In this document: positions 16,417-25,183 of the stretch, piece after piece | Layout: each line of letters begins with the position of its first letter | How positions within the stretch are numbered: position 1 is the first letter of the stretch | Assembly: GCA_030695945.1 (NCBI GenBank) | Contig: JAUYOG010000021.1 | Location: 1-64,000 of the forward strand | Origin: Ramlibacter sp. | GTDB taxonomy: Bacteria; Pseudomonadota; Gammaproteobacteria; Burkholderiales; Burkholderiaceae_C | DNA: 64,000 nt | Reading direction: 5' to 3' | The notes under the pieces: generated by a model | Seen by the model: the letters and a program-made list of their open reading frames with translations, nothing else | Databases searched by the model: none | What the model was told of the DNA's origin: nothing | Made by a program: the position numbers and the translations under genes

Positions 16417-16659
16417 ATGACGACATTGACAACCGCGTTGCCTTCAAATGGCAGCAAGAATCGCAAGTACTTTCCCCCACTTACTGAGGTGACGCGGACG
16501 CACCTGACGACGCAGGAGGCCGCGTATTACCTCAATCGCGCATCACAAACGCTGCGCATCTGGGCGTGCGCCGAGAATGGCCCGATCCGGCCCGTTCGCG
16601 TTTACGGTCGCCTGGGGTGGTCCGTGACGGAGATTCGTCGCGTGCTCGGATTGGCGTGA
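16417..16659 (+). CDS. AlpA/MerR-like helix-turn-helix DNA-binding protein
   Basis: An 80-residue protein whose residues 28-75 (HLTTQEAAYYLNRASQTLRIWACAENGPI, split here) match the helix-turn-helix of excisionase/AlpA-type proteins: 'T..EAA.YLN' followed by 'RVYGRLGWSVTEIRRVLG'. In integrated elements such proteins act as excision directionality factors or activators of the integrase. Placed between partition genes and a RecE-like nuclease, it is probably the element's regulator or excisionase. Confidence 0.7.
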   Translation: MTTLTTALPSNGSKNRKYFPPLTEVTRTHLTTQEAAYYLNRASQTLRIWACAENGPIRPVRVYGRLGWSVTEIRRVLGLA

Positions 16660-16691
16660 CCCGGCACAGTGCTGAGCGCACCGCGCAGCGC

Positions 16692-16889
16692 TCAGCACGT
16701 CTTGCGCGAGCCCCTCCTCACCGATCGGCGATTTCCGCGCAAGTGCTGTTCCATCGCTCGATCTGACGTTTCCATGGCGATGCGCTTGGCCTTAACGTCT
16801 TCTCGCACAATCCGGGCTTGCCTGGCCACCCATAGCATCAGCCCGGTAGTCACGAGCGCGAGTACCGCAAGGATTTGGCCAACTGTCAT
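16692..16889 (-). CDS. Small membrane protein, unknown
   Basis: A 65-residue protein with one N-terminal transmembrane segment (VGQILAVLALVTTGLMLWVA) and a basic, charged tail. The ATG at 16889 has AGGAG at ideal spacing; the frame extends to 17015 but would overlap the promoter of the divergent RecE-like gene. Its function is unknown. Confidence 0.5.
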   Translation of the reverse strand: MTVGQILAVLALVTTGLMLWVARQARIVREDVKAKRIAMETSDRAMEQHLRGNRRSVRRGSRKTC

Positions 16890-17013
16890 CTTGTTCTCCT
16901 GCGCTGATGGGGGACCTTCAAAGGCTAGCACGGACATTGTTCGCGTCAAGCATTTCCGCACCGAGCCCTTGACTGCGGCTCGACATGTGTTTCCATAGAA
17001 GCAGGAGAAACAC

Positions 17014-17955
17014 ATGGATCAATGGATTCCACTCGACGAAGCGCTGGAGGACATCAAGGCATTCGCCCAACTTGCGTGCGCGGCGTACGAAAGTCAGCCG
17101 GGCAGCGCGAATGAAAGCGTGATGTTCCCGAAGCTGCCAGCCGACATCTATCATGCTGACCGGGACGCCCTCAGCTGTTCGATGCTCAAGCCGCTGCTGA
17201 TATCGCCCGCGCATTTGCAGGCTTCACTGGTGACCACAAGTACCTCGTCGCCGGCCAAGGATTTCGGCTCCCTTGTCCACCTTCTGCTGCTCGAACCGGA
17301 GCAGATCAACAAGGAGGTCGCGGTCTATCCGGGCATCGGCTCTTCGCGTGATCCGGAGTACAAGAAGTTCCTAGCCAACAACAGCCATCGGCTGGCGGTC
17401 GATGAGCCGACCCTGGCATCCGCGCGCCGGCTGGTGCAGAAGGTGGCAAACACCCGGTTTCGCGGTCGCCGGGTGCTCCATTTCATCGAGGAGTCGATGA
17501 CGGAGTGCAGCGTGTACTGCACGGAACCCGCCTCAGGGCTGCGGCTGCGCGTGAGGTTCGATGCCTATCACCCGGATTTCTCGTTCGACCTGAAGACCAC
17601 GCGCCATGCAACCCCGGCCGCTTTCGCCCGAGATGCAGTTGAATTCGCTTACGACCTTCAAGCCTACATGTACAGCCTGGCTCGCTGCGCGTTTGAAGGA
17701 AAGACGGAGGCCGCCCCTTTCGTCTTCATCACGGCCGAAACCTCAACACCGAACTCGGTCTGTTTGCACACCGCCGGGTCCACGTTCCTTGAAAACGGTG
17801 CGGCAAAGCTCCGAGAGTGCCTGGTCACATATCAAGCCTGCACCAACGTCGCTCATTGGCCGGATCTGAGCTGCCAGACGACACTGGAGATCAATCACTG
17901 GCAGCAGTTCGTGCCTGGCCAAGAATGGAGGGGCGGCAACGAGGTGGAGGATTAG
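17014..17955 (+). CDS. RecE/exonuclease VIII-like PD-(D/E)XK nuclease
   Basis: A 313-residue protein. It begins with the phage exonuclease VIII hallmark (DIYHADRDALSCSMLKPLLISPAHL, split here), which precedes the nuclease fold in RecE/DUF3799 proteins. The active site reads RVRFDAYHPD...FSFDLKTT (D...DxK), followed by the helix motif YDLQAYMYS. Such enzymes chew 5' ends of double-stranded DNA to allow single-strand annealing. The usual RecT-like annealing partner is not found next to it. AGGAG precedes the ATG. Its place in a mobile element suggests a role in element recombination or in counteracting host nucleases. Confidence 0.82.
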   Translation: MDQWIPLDEALEDIKAFAQLACAAYESQPGSANESVMFPKLPADIYHADRDALSCSMLKPLLISPAHLQASLVTTSTSSPAKDFGSLVHLLLLEPEQINKEVAVYPGIGSSRDPEYKKFLANNSHRLAVDEPTLASARRLVQKVANTRFRGRRVLHFIEESMTECSVYCTEPASGLRLRVRFDAYHPDFSFDLKTTRHATPAAFARDAVEFAYDLQAYMYSLARCAFEGKTEAAPFVFITAETSTPNSVCLHTAGSTFLENGAAKLRECLVTYQACTNVAHWPDLSCQTTLEINHWQQFVPGQEWRGGNEVED

Positions 17956-18436
17956 CAGGTTCCGGCACCGTCACCCGTCCCTCATCATGCTGTGCAATGG
18001 CCAGCTCATCGGTGACGGAGGCATTCATCGAACGCTGGCGCGGCGTACCGTCAGGCGCCTGTGCACCGCGCCTGGAACCAGCAAACGTGCGAGGCATGAC
18101 CGCATGGTGTGCAGAAGTGTCCGCTTCCGCCGAAAGCGCACGTAAAGAATCCAAGTAGCATTCCGCATCTGACGTGACCTGACCATGCCTGAATTTGATC
18201 TTCCCTTTGCCTGCAAATTGGCGGACCTCGCCAATCACGCAATGGACGAGGATCACTTCAAGTACGTACCCACTTTGAATCATCTCGCGGGCGATAGAGC
18301 AATAAAGAATCCAACTTCGTCTTGTTCGAATTCCACGACAGTTGCCACGCGTATCCTCCTTCTCCGTCTACTAAGCCGGTCCTGCAGCGAGCCATCACCA
18401 TCGCCGAACGAATTCCTCAAATCGGCAGTCTGGTAA
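17956..18436. other. Stretch with a possible coupled small-ORF pair on the minus strand
   Basis: No firm gene. On the minus strand a 22-codon frame starts at GTG 18348 behind a perfect AGGAGG (18355-18360, 6-nt spacing) and stops at 18280. Its TGA overlaps the ATG (18283) of a 130-codon frame ending at 17891. The arrangement is neat, but neither product resembles a known protein and the second runs into the RecE-like gene. It could be a frameshifted remnant or a real short operon. Confidence 0.3.
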
Positions 18437-18452
18437 CTGTTAAAATGTACAG
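18437..18452. promoter_or_regulatory. Canonical LexA (SOS) box
   Basis: CTGT-TAAAATGT-ACAG fits the proteobacterial LexA consensus CTGT-N8-ACAG exactly. It lies 24 bp upstream of the ATG of the truncated tcmP-like gene and would cover its promoter, implying DNA-damage induction. Confidence 0.7.
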
Positions 18453-18476
18453 TATGAGGCGTTTAGGGTAACTGCT

Positions 18477-18658
18477 ATGTCCAGTGGAACTGTCATTCCG
18501 GCCTCCTACGAGAATCGTGAGCAAGCGCTGATCAAACACCAGCTTCTGGAGCACTACCTCGAGAAGCTATTCATGATCGTTGGAATGGCTTCGCGAGCTC
18601 GACGCGACGTTGAGATGTGCTATGTCGACTGCTTTGCGGGCCCGTGGGGCGACCTGTC
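18477..18658 (+). pseudogene. tcmP: 5' fragment of a three-Cys-motif partner gene (tcmP-like)
   Basis: About 61 codons remain before the IS21-type element begins. The residues YENREQALIKHQLLEHYLEK and CYVDCFAGPWGD match the start of TcmP-family proteins, whose first Rossmann strand and glycine loop read 'YVD.FAGP'. The rest of the gene is not found intact beyond the element; a short frame ending EVLEWVK at 21203 might be its last codons. A LexA box lies upstream. The product would be non-functional. Confidence 0.7.
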
Positions 18659-18730
18659 TGTTGATTTCCATTGAATCTTGACCCCGGCTTTTCATTTAAT
18701 TCTGACCCCACCCTTGGTGGAGTAGCCGGG

Positions 18731-19546
18731 CTACTCGATTGTGGATAAGTCTAACGTCGTCGGTGTTGTTTCTCCTTTCTTGGGCCTGCCCCGTGGCTTG
18801 GCCGCGGTGGGCACTGCGGCACTGGAATTCTTGAACCTCCAGCTGTCGTTGCCCGTCTCCACGATGTGGCAGTGATGGGTGAACCGGTCCAGCAGGGCCG
18901 TGGTCATCTTGGCGTCGCCGAACACCTGGCTCCATTCGCCGAAGCTCAGGTTGGTCGTGATCGTCACGCTGGTGTGCTCGTACAGTTTCGAGAGCAGGTG
19001 AAACAGCAAGGCCCCGCCGGCCTGGCTGAAGGGTAAGTAGCCCAGCTCGTCCAGCACCACCAGGTCGGTGTACATCAGGCGGTGCGCGATCTGACCGGCC
19101 TTGCCCTGGGCTTTCTCCTGCTCCAGCGCGTTAACCAGTTCCACCGTCGAGAAGAATCGCACGCGCTTGCCGTGTCGCTGGATCGCCTCGATACCGATGG
19201 CCGTGGCCAGATGTGTCTTGCCCGTGCCTGGGCCGCCAATGAGCACTGCGTTGTGCGCCGCCTCGATGAACTTGCCGGCATGCAAGGTCCTGACCAACGC
19301 TTCATCGACATTGGCCTGCGCGAACTCGAAGCCGGCCAGGTCCCGGTGCGCCGGGAAGCGAGCCGCCCCCATCTGGTAGGCCATGGAGCGCACCGCCCGT
19401 TCGGCCGTTTCGGCCTTGAGCAGCTGGTTCAGGAACGCCTCGGGCGTGAAGTCGGTGTGCCTCGCCTGCGCGGCCACCTCCGGGTAGTTGGACGCCATGC
19501 CGTGCAGCTTCATGGCCTTCAGAGCCGAGATAATTTCGGCGCTCAT
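18731..19546 (-). CDS. istB: IS21 helper ATPase IstB
   Basis: A 271-residue AAA+ protein with Walker [12 protein letters not shown] near residues 105-115, Walker [12 protein letters not shown] and sensor region TTNLSFGEW. IstB proteins stimulate IstA transposition by binding and bending target DNA. Its ATG at 19546 overlaps the istA stop in an ATGA arrangement, the normal istAB layout. The length is normal for the family and no lesion is visible. Confidence 0.9.
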   Translation of the reverse strand: MSAEIISALKAMKLHGMASNYPEVAAQARHTDFTPEAFLNQLLKAETAERAVRSMAYQMGAARFPAHRDLAGFEFAQANVDEALVRTLHAGKFIEAAHNAVLIGGPGTGKTHLATAIGIEAIQRHGKRVRFFSTVELVNALEQEKAQGKAGQIAHRLMYTDLVVLDELGYLPFSQAGGALLFHLLSKLYEHTSVTITTNLSFGEWSQVFGDAKMTTALLDRFTHHCHIVETGNDSWRFKNSSAAVPTAAKPRGRPKKGETTPTTLDLSTIE

Positions 19547-21063
19547 CGTGCGCTCTCCCCGGCCGCGCCGCGCAGGCGGTCGTAGCGCTGCACGTTGGCC
19601 AGCGGTTCCACTGCCAGCTTCAACGGCGTGCTGGCCGCCTCCAGGGAACCCACCTCGGCCGGCGCCTTTAGCCGCGCCAGCACGTTCAGCACATGCTCGC
19701 CGCTGGGTTTGCCCGCCTCCAGCGCCAATTCCGCCGCCACCAACACCGCGTCCAGCCCGTGCACCGGCACGGCCGCCAGTACCTGCGCCATGACTCGGTC
19801 GCCGCCGTCGTGGCGCAGCAAGATGGCCTGCAGCTTCTTGAGCGGCTCGGGCAGGGTCTCGAACGGCGCCCCATTGCGCAGCGCGCCGGGCTTGCGCTCG
19901 ATCAGGCTCACGTAGTGGCGCCAGTCGTAGAAGGTCTGGCTGCGCTCGAAGCTGCGTACATGCGTGGCCACGCGCGCATTCTCGGCGACGACCTCGACGC
20001 GATCCGGGTACAGCCGCAGGCTGACCACTTCGTGCGCGTGCTCGCTGGGCACGCTGTAACGGTTGCGCTGCAGGTGTACCAGGGCCGTGCTGGACACGCG
20101 CGCTGGCACCTCCACGTAGCCGTCGAACGGCTTGGGGTTGGGCATCAGGCGCAGCTGCTCGTCCTGCAGCACGTCGGCCACCTTCAGCGCGGGCCACTCG
20201 GGGTGGTTCAACTCGCTCCATGCACTGCGGCATTCTTCGGCCAGCCAGGCGTTCAGCGTTTCCATGCTGTCCCAGCGCAGCTTGACTGCCTTGTGCCAGA
20301 TGCTGCTGCGCCGATCGCGCACGTTTTTCTCCACAATGCCCTTCTCCCAGCCGCTGGCCACGTTGCAGAACTCGGGCTCGAACAGGTAGTGGCCGGTCAT
20401 CGCCTCGAAGCGCGCGTTGATGACCCGTTTTTTGCCAAGGCCAACTTTGTCGACAGCGGTTTTCATGTTGTCGTAGATGCCGCGCTGGGGCACCCCGCCA
20501 AAGGCGGCGAACGCCCTGGCATGCGCGTCGAACAGCATCTCGTGGCTTTGCGTCGGGTACGCCACCAGCCAGAACGCGCGGCTGGCGCACAGTTTCGTGT
20601 GCGCCACTTCAAGGCGCCGGCGCAGGCCGCCCACGAAGGCGTACTCGGTGCTCCAGTCGAATTGGAAGGCTTCGCCCAGCGCGAATTTCAGGGGCACGAA
20701 CGCGCCCTTGTTGGCGCTGCCGGCTTGCTCCTGGCGCCAGCGCCGGGCAAATGCCGCTACGCGCCCGTAGCCGCCCTGGTAGCCCTGCGCGGCGAGCTCT
20801 TCGTACATCAACTTGACCGTGCGCCGATCTCGTTTGCCGCGGTGCGCGTCGGCTTTGAGCCAGGTCGCCAGCTGCTCGGCGTAGCCGTCCAACTTGGTCA
20901 CCGCCACCCGCGGCGGATACCTGGGCTCGATCATCTGGCCCTTTCGCAGCCAGCGCTTGATGGTGTTGCGCGCAATCCCCGTGCGCCTCTCGATTTCCTT
21001 GATCGGCACGCCCTCGCGCAGGTGTAGCCGCCGGATCTTCGCCAGTGTTCCCACTTTGATCAC
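19543..21063 (-). CDS. istA: IS21 transposase IstA
   Basis: About 506 residues. An N-terminal helix-turn-helix ([20 protein letters not shown]) is followed by a DDE catalytic core: first Asp in QFDWSTE, second in IYDNMKTAV, and the Glu in GIVEKNVRD. The C-terminal beta-barrel region ([13 protein letters not shown]) is also present, so it appears intact. I chose the GTG at 21063; a GTG at 21054 has a better-spaced AGGAG and an ATG exists at 21108. Confidence 0.88.
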   Translation of the reverse strand: MIKVGTLAKIRRLHLREGVPIKEIERRTGIARNTIKRWLRKGQMIEPRYPPRVAVTKLDGYAEQLATWLKADAHRGKRDRRTVKLMYEELAAQGYQGGYGRVAAFARRWRQEQAGSANKGAFVPLKFALGEAFQFDWSTEYAFVGGLRRRLEVAHTKLCASRAFWLVAYPTQSHEMLFDAHARAFAAFGGVPQRGIYDNMKTAVDKVGLGKKRVINARFEAMTGHYLFEPEFCNVASGWEKGIVEKNVRDRRSSIWHKAVKLRWDSMETLNAWLAEECRSAWSELNHPEWPALKVADVLQDEQLRLMPNPKPFDGYVEVPARVSSTALVHLQRNRYSVPSEHAHEVVSLRLYPDRVEVVAENARVATHVRSFERSQTFYDWRHYVSLIERKPGALRNGAPFETLPEPLKKLQAILLRHDGGDRVMAQVLAAVPVHGLDAVLVAAELALEAGKPSGEHVLNVLARLKAPAEVGSLEAASTPLKLAVEPLANVQRYDRLRGAAGESAR

Positions 21064-21230
21064 TCCTCGATCCCCCTGCCTAAAAGTTAAGCAGAGGACT
21101 TTATTCAAGGGGTCAAATTTCGATGAAAAATCTCAGCTCAAAGGGGTCAGATTTGCTCGGCAATCAACAGCCAGCGGAGGTGAAGTGTTGGAGTGGGTCA
21201 AATGACCCCGACTTCGTCCGCACATATGAA

Positions 21231-22166
21231 ATGCCGATGCTGATCGTGGCGAATCGCTGGAGTCGGGTGCCTCGCCCTTGTTTCCCTTGGGTGCGCACCG
21301 TCGAGCGCATTATCTGCCAGGAGCCGCTTGAAGCACTCGGCGGGCCGGAGATCCAGGTGCACTCGGATTACTCCGGCGACCACAAAGGCAGCGAATACCG
21401 CACGATCGCACTGCTTTATTCCGACGTTGTTGCATCCACGCGCTGGATCTACCATCGCGCAAGTTGGCGGAGGAAGCACCTTCCCGATGGCAGACGCATG
21501 AGCTTCAAGGGGCTCAACGACCGCAAGAAGCAGGTCGCTTTAGTGCCGTTTCTGGAAGCCGCTCACGAGATCAGCGGCCTGCTTCTCGTCGTTGCGATTA
21601 ACCGCTCCGTGACGCATCCTTGTCAAGGTGAACTCGTTCGAACGGCGATGGCGACTCGGTTCATGGCCCGCTTTGCGTGGGGCGCGGCGCAGTTCGAGCG
21701 GATGGTGCAGATAGCCCATTTGGTGGCGCTGCTGGGTGGCGGACTCGGCCTGCACGGTCAAGACCTATATTGGTTCTCGGACGAAGATGAATTGTTCGCC
21801 AATGAGCGCGCAGCCTCCGACCTAACGCAGGTTCTTGGCTTGTTCACGGGCAACTATTTCCAGCACAGGCCGGGGATACTGGGATTGGGTACGACGGCGC
21901 TCGACGAGGGAGACCGGTACGAGGAGGATTGCGCCGCAGTAGCGGATCTTTCCGCCGGTGCAATCGCGAGGGTACTGACGTGCCTGCGCCGCGACCTCGG
22001 TCGATTGCCCGCTTCGATGGCTTACGAGCACGCAATTTCATGCGGAATGAAAACCGATGTCATCACCGACTGGTTCGCCGACGAGTCGAGCCGGCTGCGC
22101 AAGGTGCTTGTGGTCTTCGAACCTGCGAACCAGAAGCAACACTGCGTCTTTAAGATGACGATGTGA
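21231..22166 (+). CDS. DUF3800-like protein next to the IS element
   Basis: About 311 residues from the ATG at 21231. The stretch IQVHSDYSGDHKGSEYRTIALLYSDV resembles the first strand of DUF3800 proteins ('.IDESG...'), an RNase H-like fold often seen in mobile and defence regions, but the match is weak. Later parts contain QDLYWFSDEDELFANE and a helical C-terminus. The frame is open into the IS end, so the true start may have been lost or changed by the insertion. It ends 17 bp inside the 3' end of the convergent tcmP gene. Confidence 0.5.
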   Translation: MPMLIVANRWSRVPRPCFPWVRTVERIICQEPLEALGGPEIQVHSDYSGDHKGSEYRTIALLYSDVVASTRWIYHRASWRRKHLPDGRRMSFKGLNDRKKQVALVPFLEAAHEISGLLLVVAINRSVTHPCQGELVRTAMATRFMARFAWGAAQFERMVQIAHLVALLGGGLGLHGQDLYWFSDEDELFANERAASDLTQVLGLFTGNYFQHRPGILGLGTTALDEGDRYEEDCAAVADLSAGAIARVLTCLRRDLGRLPASMAYEHAISCGMKTDVITDWFADESSRLRKVLVVFEPANQKQHCVFKMTM

Positions 22167-23445
22167 TCCCTGGCGACGTCCCGGGAAACGAAAACGTACG
22201 CTGCTTCGGCAGCCTGAGCACGTGCTCTCCGTTTATCGCGCTTCGTGCGGTGCTGATTTTTCCATCCTCTCGAATCACTTCCAGCTCGCCGAGGCTTGCC
22301 AGTTGGAGCACGGTAAGAGAGATCATCTGTCGAGTCGCAGGGGTTAGATTGACGCGGCTTTCGAAGAAGTCCTGAAAGCGCACACCCGCTGGGTACGTCG
22401 CGATCGCGCGCGGAATCTGAGCCAGCATTGAGTCGATGCTGCGCGTCTTGGCAACGTCGTCAAACTCAAACGCACGCTGTGGGCGATCGGCGTCGTCGAT
22501 GCGAGCCGCATACCCTGTCGCGAACATGTCCAGGCCGGCGTCGCCGTAGTGGATGAAGTGATTGTGGTGCTTCCAATGAGTCGTTGTCATGACGTCTCGT
22601 GCTTTCCAGTGGCGCGAAAGATGGACAAGCCAGAAGTCGCCATGTCCGCGCTCGGAACGAATAAAAAAGGGAGTGAAATACTCAGCCCCTGATTCGCGCG
22701 TGATTCCCTGGTAGAGACCAGACTGCAGGTATAGCCGCCACCCGGGCGTCTTTTTCATTTCATCCAGCTCGCGCGCGGTGATTGGAGCCTGAATCCCTGT
22801 CTTGCGCTGGAAGTCCGAGAGGTTCTTTTCCGAAAGAAAATTGATCAAGGCATCGACGGCGAACGTGAGGATCACCTCGGCCCGATGCAACGAGAATATC
22901 GTTTGGATGGCCGCCAGTGGAACGGAGTCATAGCCGTACTGGTCGAGGATAAAGACCGCGCGCCCTGCGCGTGGCGAGCGCCGCCTGGCCTCGGCAACGG
23001 CTGACTCGCAGTGGACGACGAAGTCCCCCTGGAGCAGCCGAATCGACCCGCCCGAAAGCTGGTTTTCATACCCTTGTTCAATGAGCACATGACGCAAGTG
23101 GTCGATGGCACTGGGGGACTCGTCAATGCAAATGAGCTCGACGTCGAAAACGATCGGCTTGCGCCGTCGCTGCTCGATCTCGATACGAAGCTGCGCCTCG
23201 CGGATCGCTTGCAGGATGACAATCGGTGAGCCTGGCGCAGCAGCGCCAGACTGGGTCGTATAGCGACCACCTCCACAAAATCCGTCAACGATGGTCAGCT
23301 GGATACGATCTTGATGCGGGCTCGAAACCAGTGTTGAGAAGTATTCGACAAGATACCCGCGCAACAACGCGTGCTTCACCTCGCTGTGACGAGCCAATGG
23401 CGGGGGGGAACTCCCCCACACCCATTCGTAGTGATTTGCCAGCAT
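22150..23445 (-). CDS. tcmP: Three-Cys-motif partner protein TcmP
   Basis: A 431-residue protein of the TcmP family, which is defined by its genetic link to a protein with a three-Cys motif, here the gene just upstream. The N-terminal half looks like a Rossmann methyltransferase fold: TIVDGFCGGGRYTTQSG (glycine loop), VELICIDESPSAIDHL (acidic end of strand 2), RLLQGDF and AVFILDQYGYD (motif IV-like). The C-terminal half is helical with unknown role. No catalytic function is established for the family. Together with the DUF5131 protein and the LexA-like repressor it forms a compact three-gene unit. Confidence 0.82.
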   Translation of the reverse strand: MLANHYEWVWGSSPPPLARHSEVKHALLRGYLVEYFSTLVSSPHQDRIQLTIVDGFCGGGRYTTQSGAAAPGSPIVILQAIREAQLRIEIEQRRRKPIVFDVELICIDESPSAIDHLRHVLIEQGYENQLSGGSIRLLQGDFVVHCESAVAEARRRSPRAGRAVFILDQYGYDSVPLAAIQTIFSLHRAEVILTFAVDALINFLSEKNLSDFQRKTGIQAPITARELDEMKKTPGWRLYLQSGLYQGITRESGAEYFTPFFIRSERGHGDFWLVHLSRHWKARDVMTTTHWKHHNHFIHYGDAGLDMFATGYAARIDDADRPQRAFEFDDVAKTRSIDSMLAQIPRAIATYPAGVRFQDFFESRVNLTPATRQMISLTVLQLASLGELEVIREDGKISTARSAINGEHVLRLPKQRTFSFPGTSPGITSSS

Positions 23446-23522
23446 TGAGCGCCGCTCGCTGCAGTGGCGAGCCCCCTGAATTCGAGACTCAATGTAACTT
23501 GAATACGGCTATCGCCGCAAGA

Positions 23523-24287
23523 CTATGCAGCAGCGGCCTCCACTTGACTGCACACAGCCGCTGGCATTTCGTCCCATGTTCGTCCATCCAGCGTGCGCCC
23601 GTTTGCGGCCTTGGCGCGACGCTTCCCATCAGCGCCCCAGCCACCCCACTGCTTAAAGAAGAACGCAACCTCCTGCTCGGCACATTGCCGCTGGACTGCT
23701 CTCGCCCATTCCATGCGCATGGGTCGCGCCTTCGGGCCGGACTCGCCACCGACAATGACCCAATGAATGCCGGTGAGATCGAGGTCACCAACGTCTTCCA
23801 ATAACGGTTCGACGGAGAGGAACCGGATTGATGCACCGACCCCGCGCAGATGGTCGATGCGAGGCACGCCGTATTTCTTGTCCTCTACGGAAACGCCCAA
23901 CCAAGCGTTGGGTGGAACGGAGCGCCCACGGAAATATCGCTCCATGCGAGCCGCGCGCTTGGTCAATATCTGATACGTGTGGCGAGGCGTCTCAGTGATG
24001 ACCTGGAATACCTTGTCTATGTAGGCGGCAGGCACCCTGTCATGGAACAAGTCCGACATCGAATTCACAAAGTAGACGGTTGGTCGCTTCCGACTCTTTG
24101 GGTCGTCCAGTCGCTGAGGCAATAGGGTCAGGGCAAAACCATTCTCGTACCCTGGCGTGCCCATCGCCTTCAGTCGACGTGACATAGTTTCCGCGTAACA
24201 GTGCTTGCAACCCGGCGAAATTTTGGTGCACCCGACCGTCGGGTTCCAGGTCTGTTCGGTCCACTCGATTCGGCTCACTGTCGTCAT
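23523..24287 (-). CDS. DUF5131 / phage Gp37-Gp68 family three-Cys-motif protein
   Basis: A 254-residue protein with the family hallmark EWTEQTWNPTVGCTKISPGC followed by KHCYAE: a C-x6-C-x2-C triad near residues 20-30 that may hold an iron-sulfur cluster. Further conserved blocks are VYFVNSMSDLFHD, YQILTKRAARM, WLGVSVEDKKYG and IHWVIVGGESGP. The domain resembles radical-SAM-type folds (spore photoproduct lyase-like), but its reaction is unknown. It overlaps the LexA-like gene by 4 bp (ATGA) and precedes tcmP by 77 bp, so the three are likely one transcript. Confidence 0.85.
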   Translation of the reverse strand: MTTVSRIEWTEQTWNPTVGCTKISPGCKHCYAETMSRRLKAMGTPGYENGFALTLLPQRLDDPKSRKRPTVYFVNSMSDLFHDRVPAAYIDKVFQVITETPRHTYQILTKRAARMERYFRGRSVPPNAWLGVSVEDKKYGVPRIDHLRGVGASIRFLSVEPLLEDVGDLDLTGIHWVIVGGESGPKARPMRMEWARAVQRQCAEQEVAFFFKQWGGWGADGKRRAKAANGRTLDGRTWDEMPAAVCSQVEAAAA

Positions 24288-24907
24288 TGCCCGGCTCCTC
24301 TCTGACGGTTTCGCTGACTGGGATAACTGCGTACGACTCCACGCACCACCCCGAGGATTTCAAGTCCTTCCACAGGCTCAATGACCGGTTCCCCGCGATT
24401 GTGCGCCACAAGAACAGGCTTACCGGCGCGATGCCGCAATTCCTTGATGGTGAAATTGCCGTCGACAAGAGCAAGCACGATGTCCCCGGGATGCGACTTC
24501 ACCCCTTGTTCTACAAAGGCGTAGTCTCCTTCGAGCACACCTACATCGCGCATTGAGTTCCCCTTGACCTTGAGCATTACGCTGCTTGAAGGCCGCGCAT
24601 CGATAAGCCCTGCAATTGTCGCGACGTCGCTCGCCGCTTCGGGCACGAGCACTTCACCCAGCCCTGCCCGCACCTTCTCGTCCGCCAGAGGCACCTCGAA
24701 AAACCTCTTGCCGGGCTTGAGCCGCCCGGCCTCTGTCTGTTCAACGTACCCCATTACACAAAGCCGTGATACCAGCCGCGTCACTGCGGCCTTGCTGGCG
24801 AAACCCAGCAAGTCCCTGATTTGCGCGAAAGTAGGCATCAACCGGTTTGCCGCATAGCAGTCCCGGAGTCGGGCTAGGTAATCGGCGTCGCAATTCGGTC
24901 TTGCCAT
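24284..24907 (-). CDS. LexA/UmuD-like self-cleaving repressor
   Basis: A 207-residue regulator. The N-terminal part is a winged helix (TFAQIRDLLGFASKAAVTRL). The C-terminal part is an S24 peptidase: the catalytic Ser in KGNSMRDVGVLEGDYAFVE, the Lys in NFTIKELRHR, and an Ala-Gly in VRAGLGEV as the probable cleavage site. It should bind the 34-bp palindrome that begins five bases before its start codon, and lose repression when RecA filaments trigger self-cleavage. It differs from housekeeping LexA in its operator and in being the first gene of the tcm operon, so it is probably a dedicated regulator. Confidence 0.87.
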   Translation of the reverse strand: MARPNCDADYLARLRDCYAANRLMPTFAQIRDLLGFASKAAVTRLVSRLCVMGYVEQTEAGRLKPGKRFFEVPLADEKVRAGLGEVLVPEAASDVATIAGLIDARPSSSVMLKVKGNSMRDVGVLEGDYAFVEQGVKSHPGDIVLALVDGNFTIKELRHRAGKPVLVAHNRGEPVIEPVEGLEILGVVRGVVRSYPSQRNRQRGAGQ

Positions 24908-24911
24908 CTAA

Positions 24912-24945
24912 GCTAGATTAGTGTACGACCGTACACTAATCTAGC
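24912..24945. promoter_or_regulatory. Perfect 34-bp palindrome at the LexA-like gene
   Basis: The arms GCTAGATTAGTGTACG (24912-24927) and CGTACACTAATCTAGC (24930-24945) are perfect inverted copies around AC. It starts five bases upstream of the start codon, so it overlaps any promoter or ribosome site; no Shine-Dalgarno is visible and the mRNA may be leaderless. It does not match the CTGT-N8-ACAG box and is probably the autoregulatory operator. Confidence 0.8.
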
Positions 24946-25183
24946 GCCGGGTGTTTCAGTGTGAAACGGCGGCATCGAAGTTCCCTTGTCTCATACGGCG
25001 ATCAAATTGCCGCAGCCACATGCGTCAAGACATGCGGCACCCCGCTGACCGCTTCCGCTCGACGGTCACCCCTGCTGACAAGCGCTGGTTCTAGGCCAAT
25101 TGACGAAACTTCCGCTCCTGGCCGGACATCAACGTCCACGACGACAATATTTGGAAATCGACTTTCAGCCCTGCCAGCAGACG

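Larger units (their letters stand above)
18659..21169 (-). mobile_element. IS21-family insertion sequence
   Basis: About 2.5 kb. The left end TGTTGATTTCC... and the inverted right end TGTTGATTGCC... match at the tip, and both carry repeated TGACCCC blocks (near 18675 and 18706 on the left; near 21113 and 21153 on the right), as expected for IS21 transposase binding sites. It carries istA and istB on the minus strand. The flanks (…CCTGTC and GCCAGC…) show no target duplication, so an adjacent deletion or recombination between copies is likely. It interrupts the tcmP-like gene at 18658. Confidence 0.85.

Noticed and set aside
21195-21208. GGGTCA-AA-TGACCC palindrome beside the IS
   Set aside because: It resembles the TGACCC repeats of the IS ends and lies just outside; without other evidence it may be chance or an end remnant.
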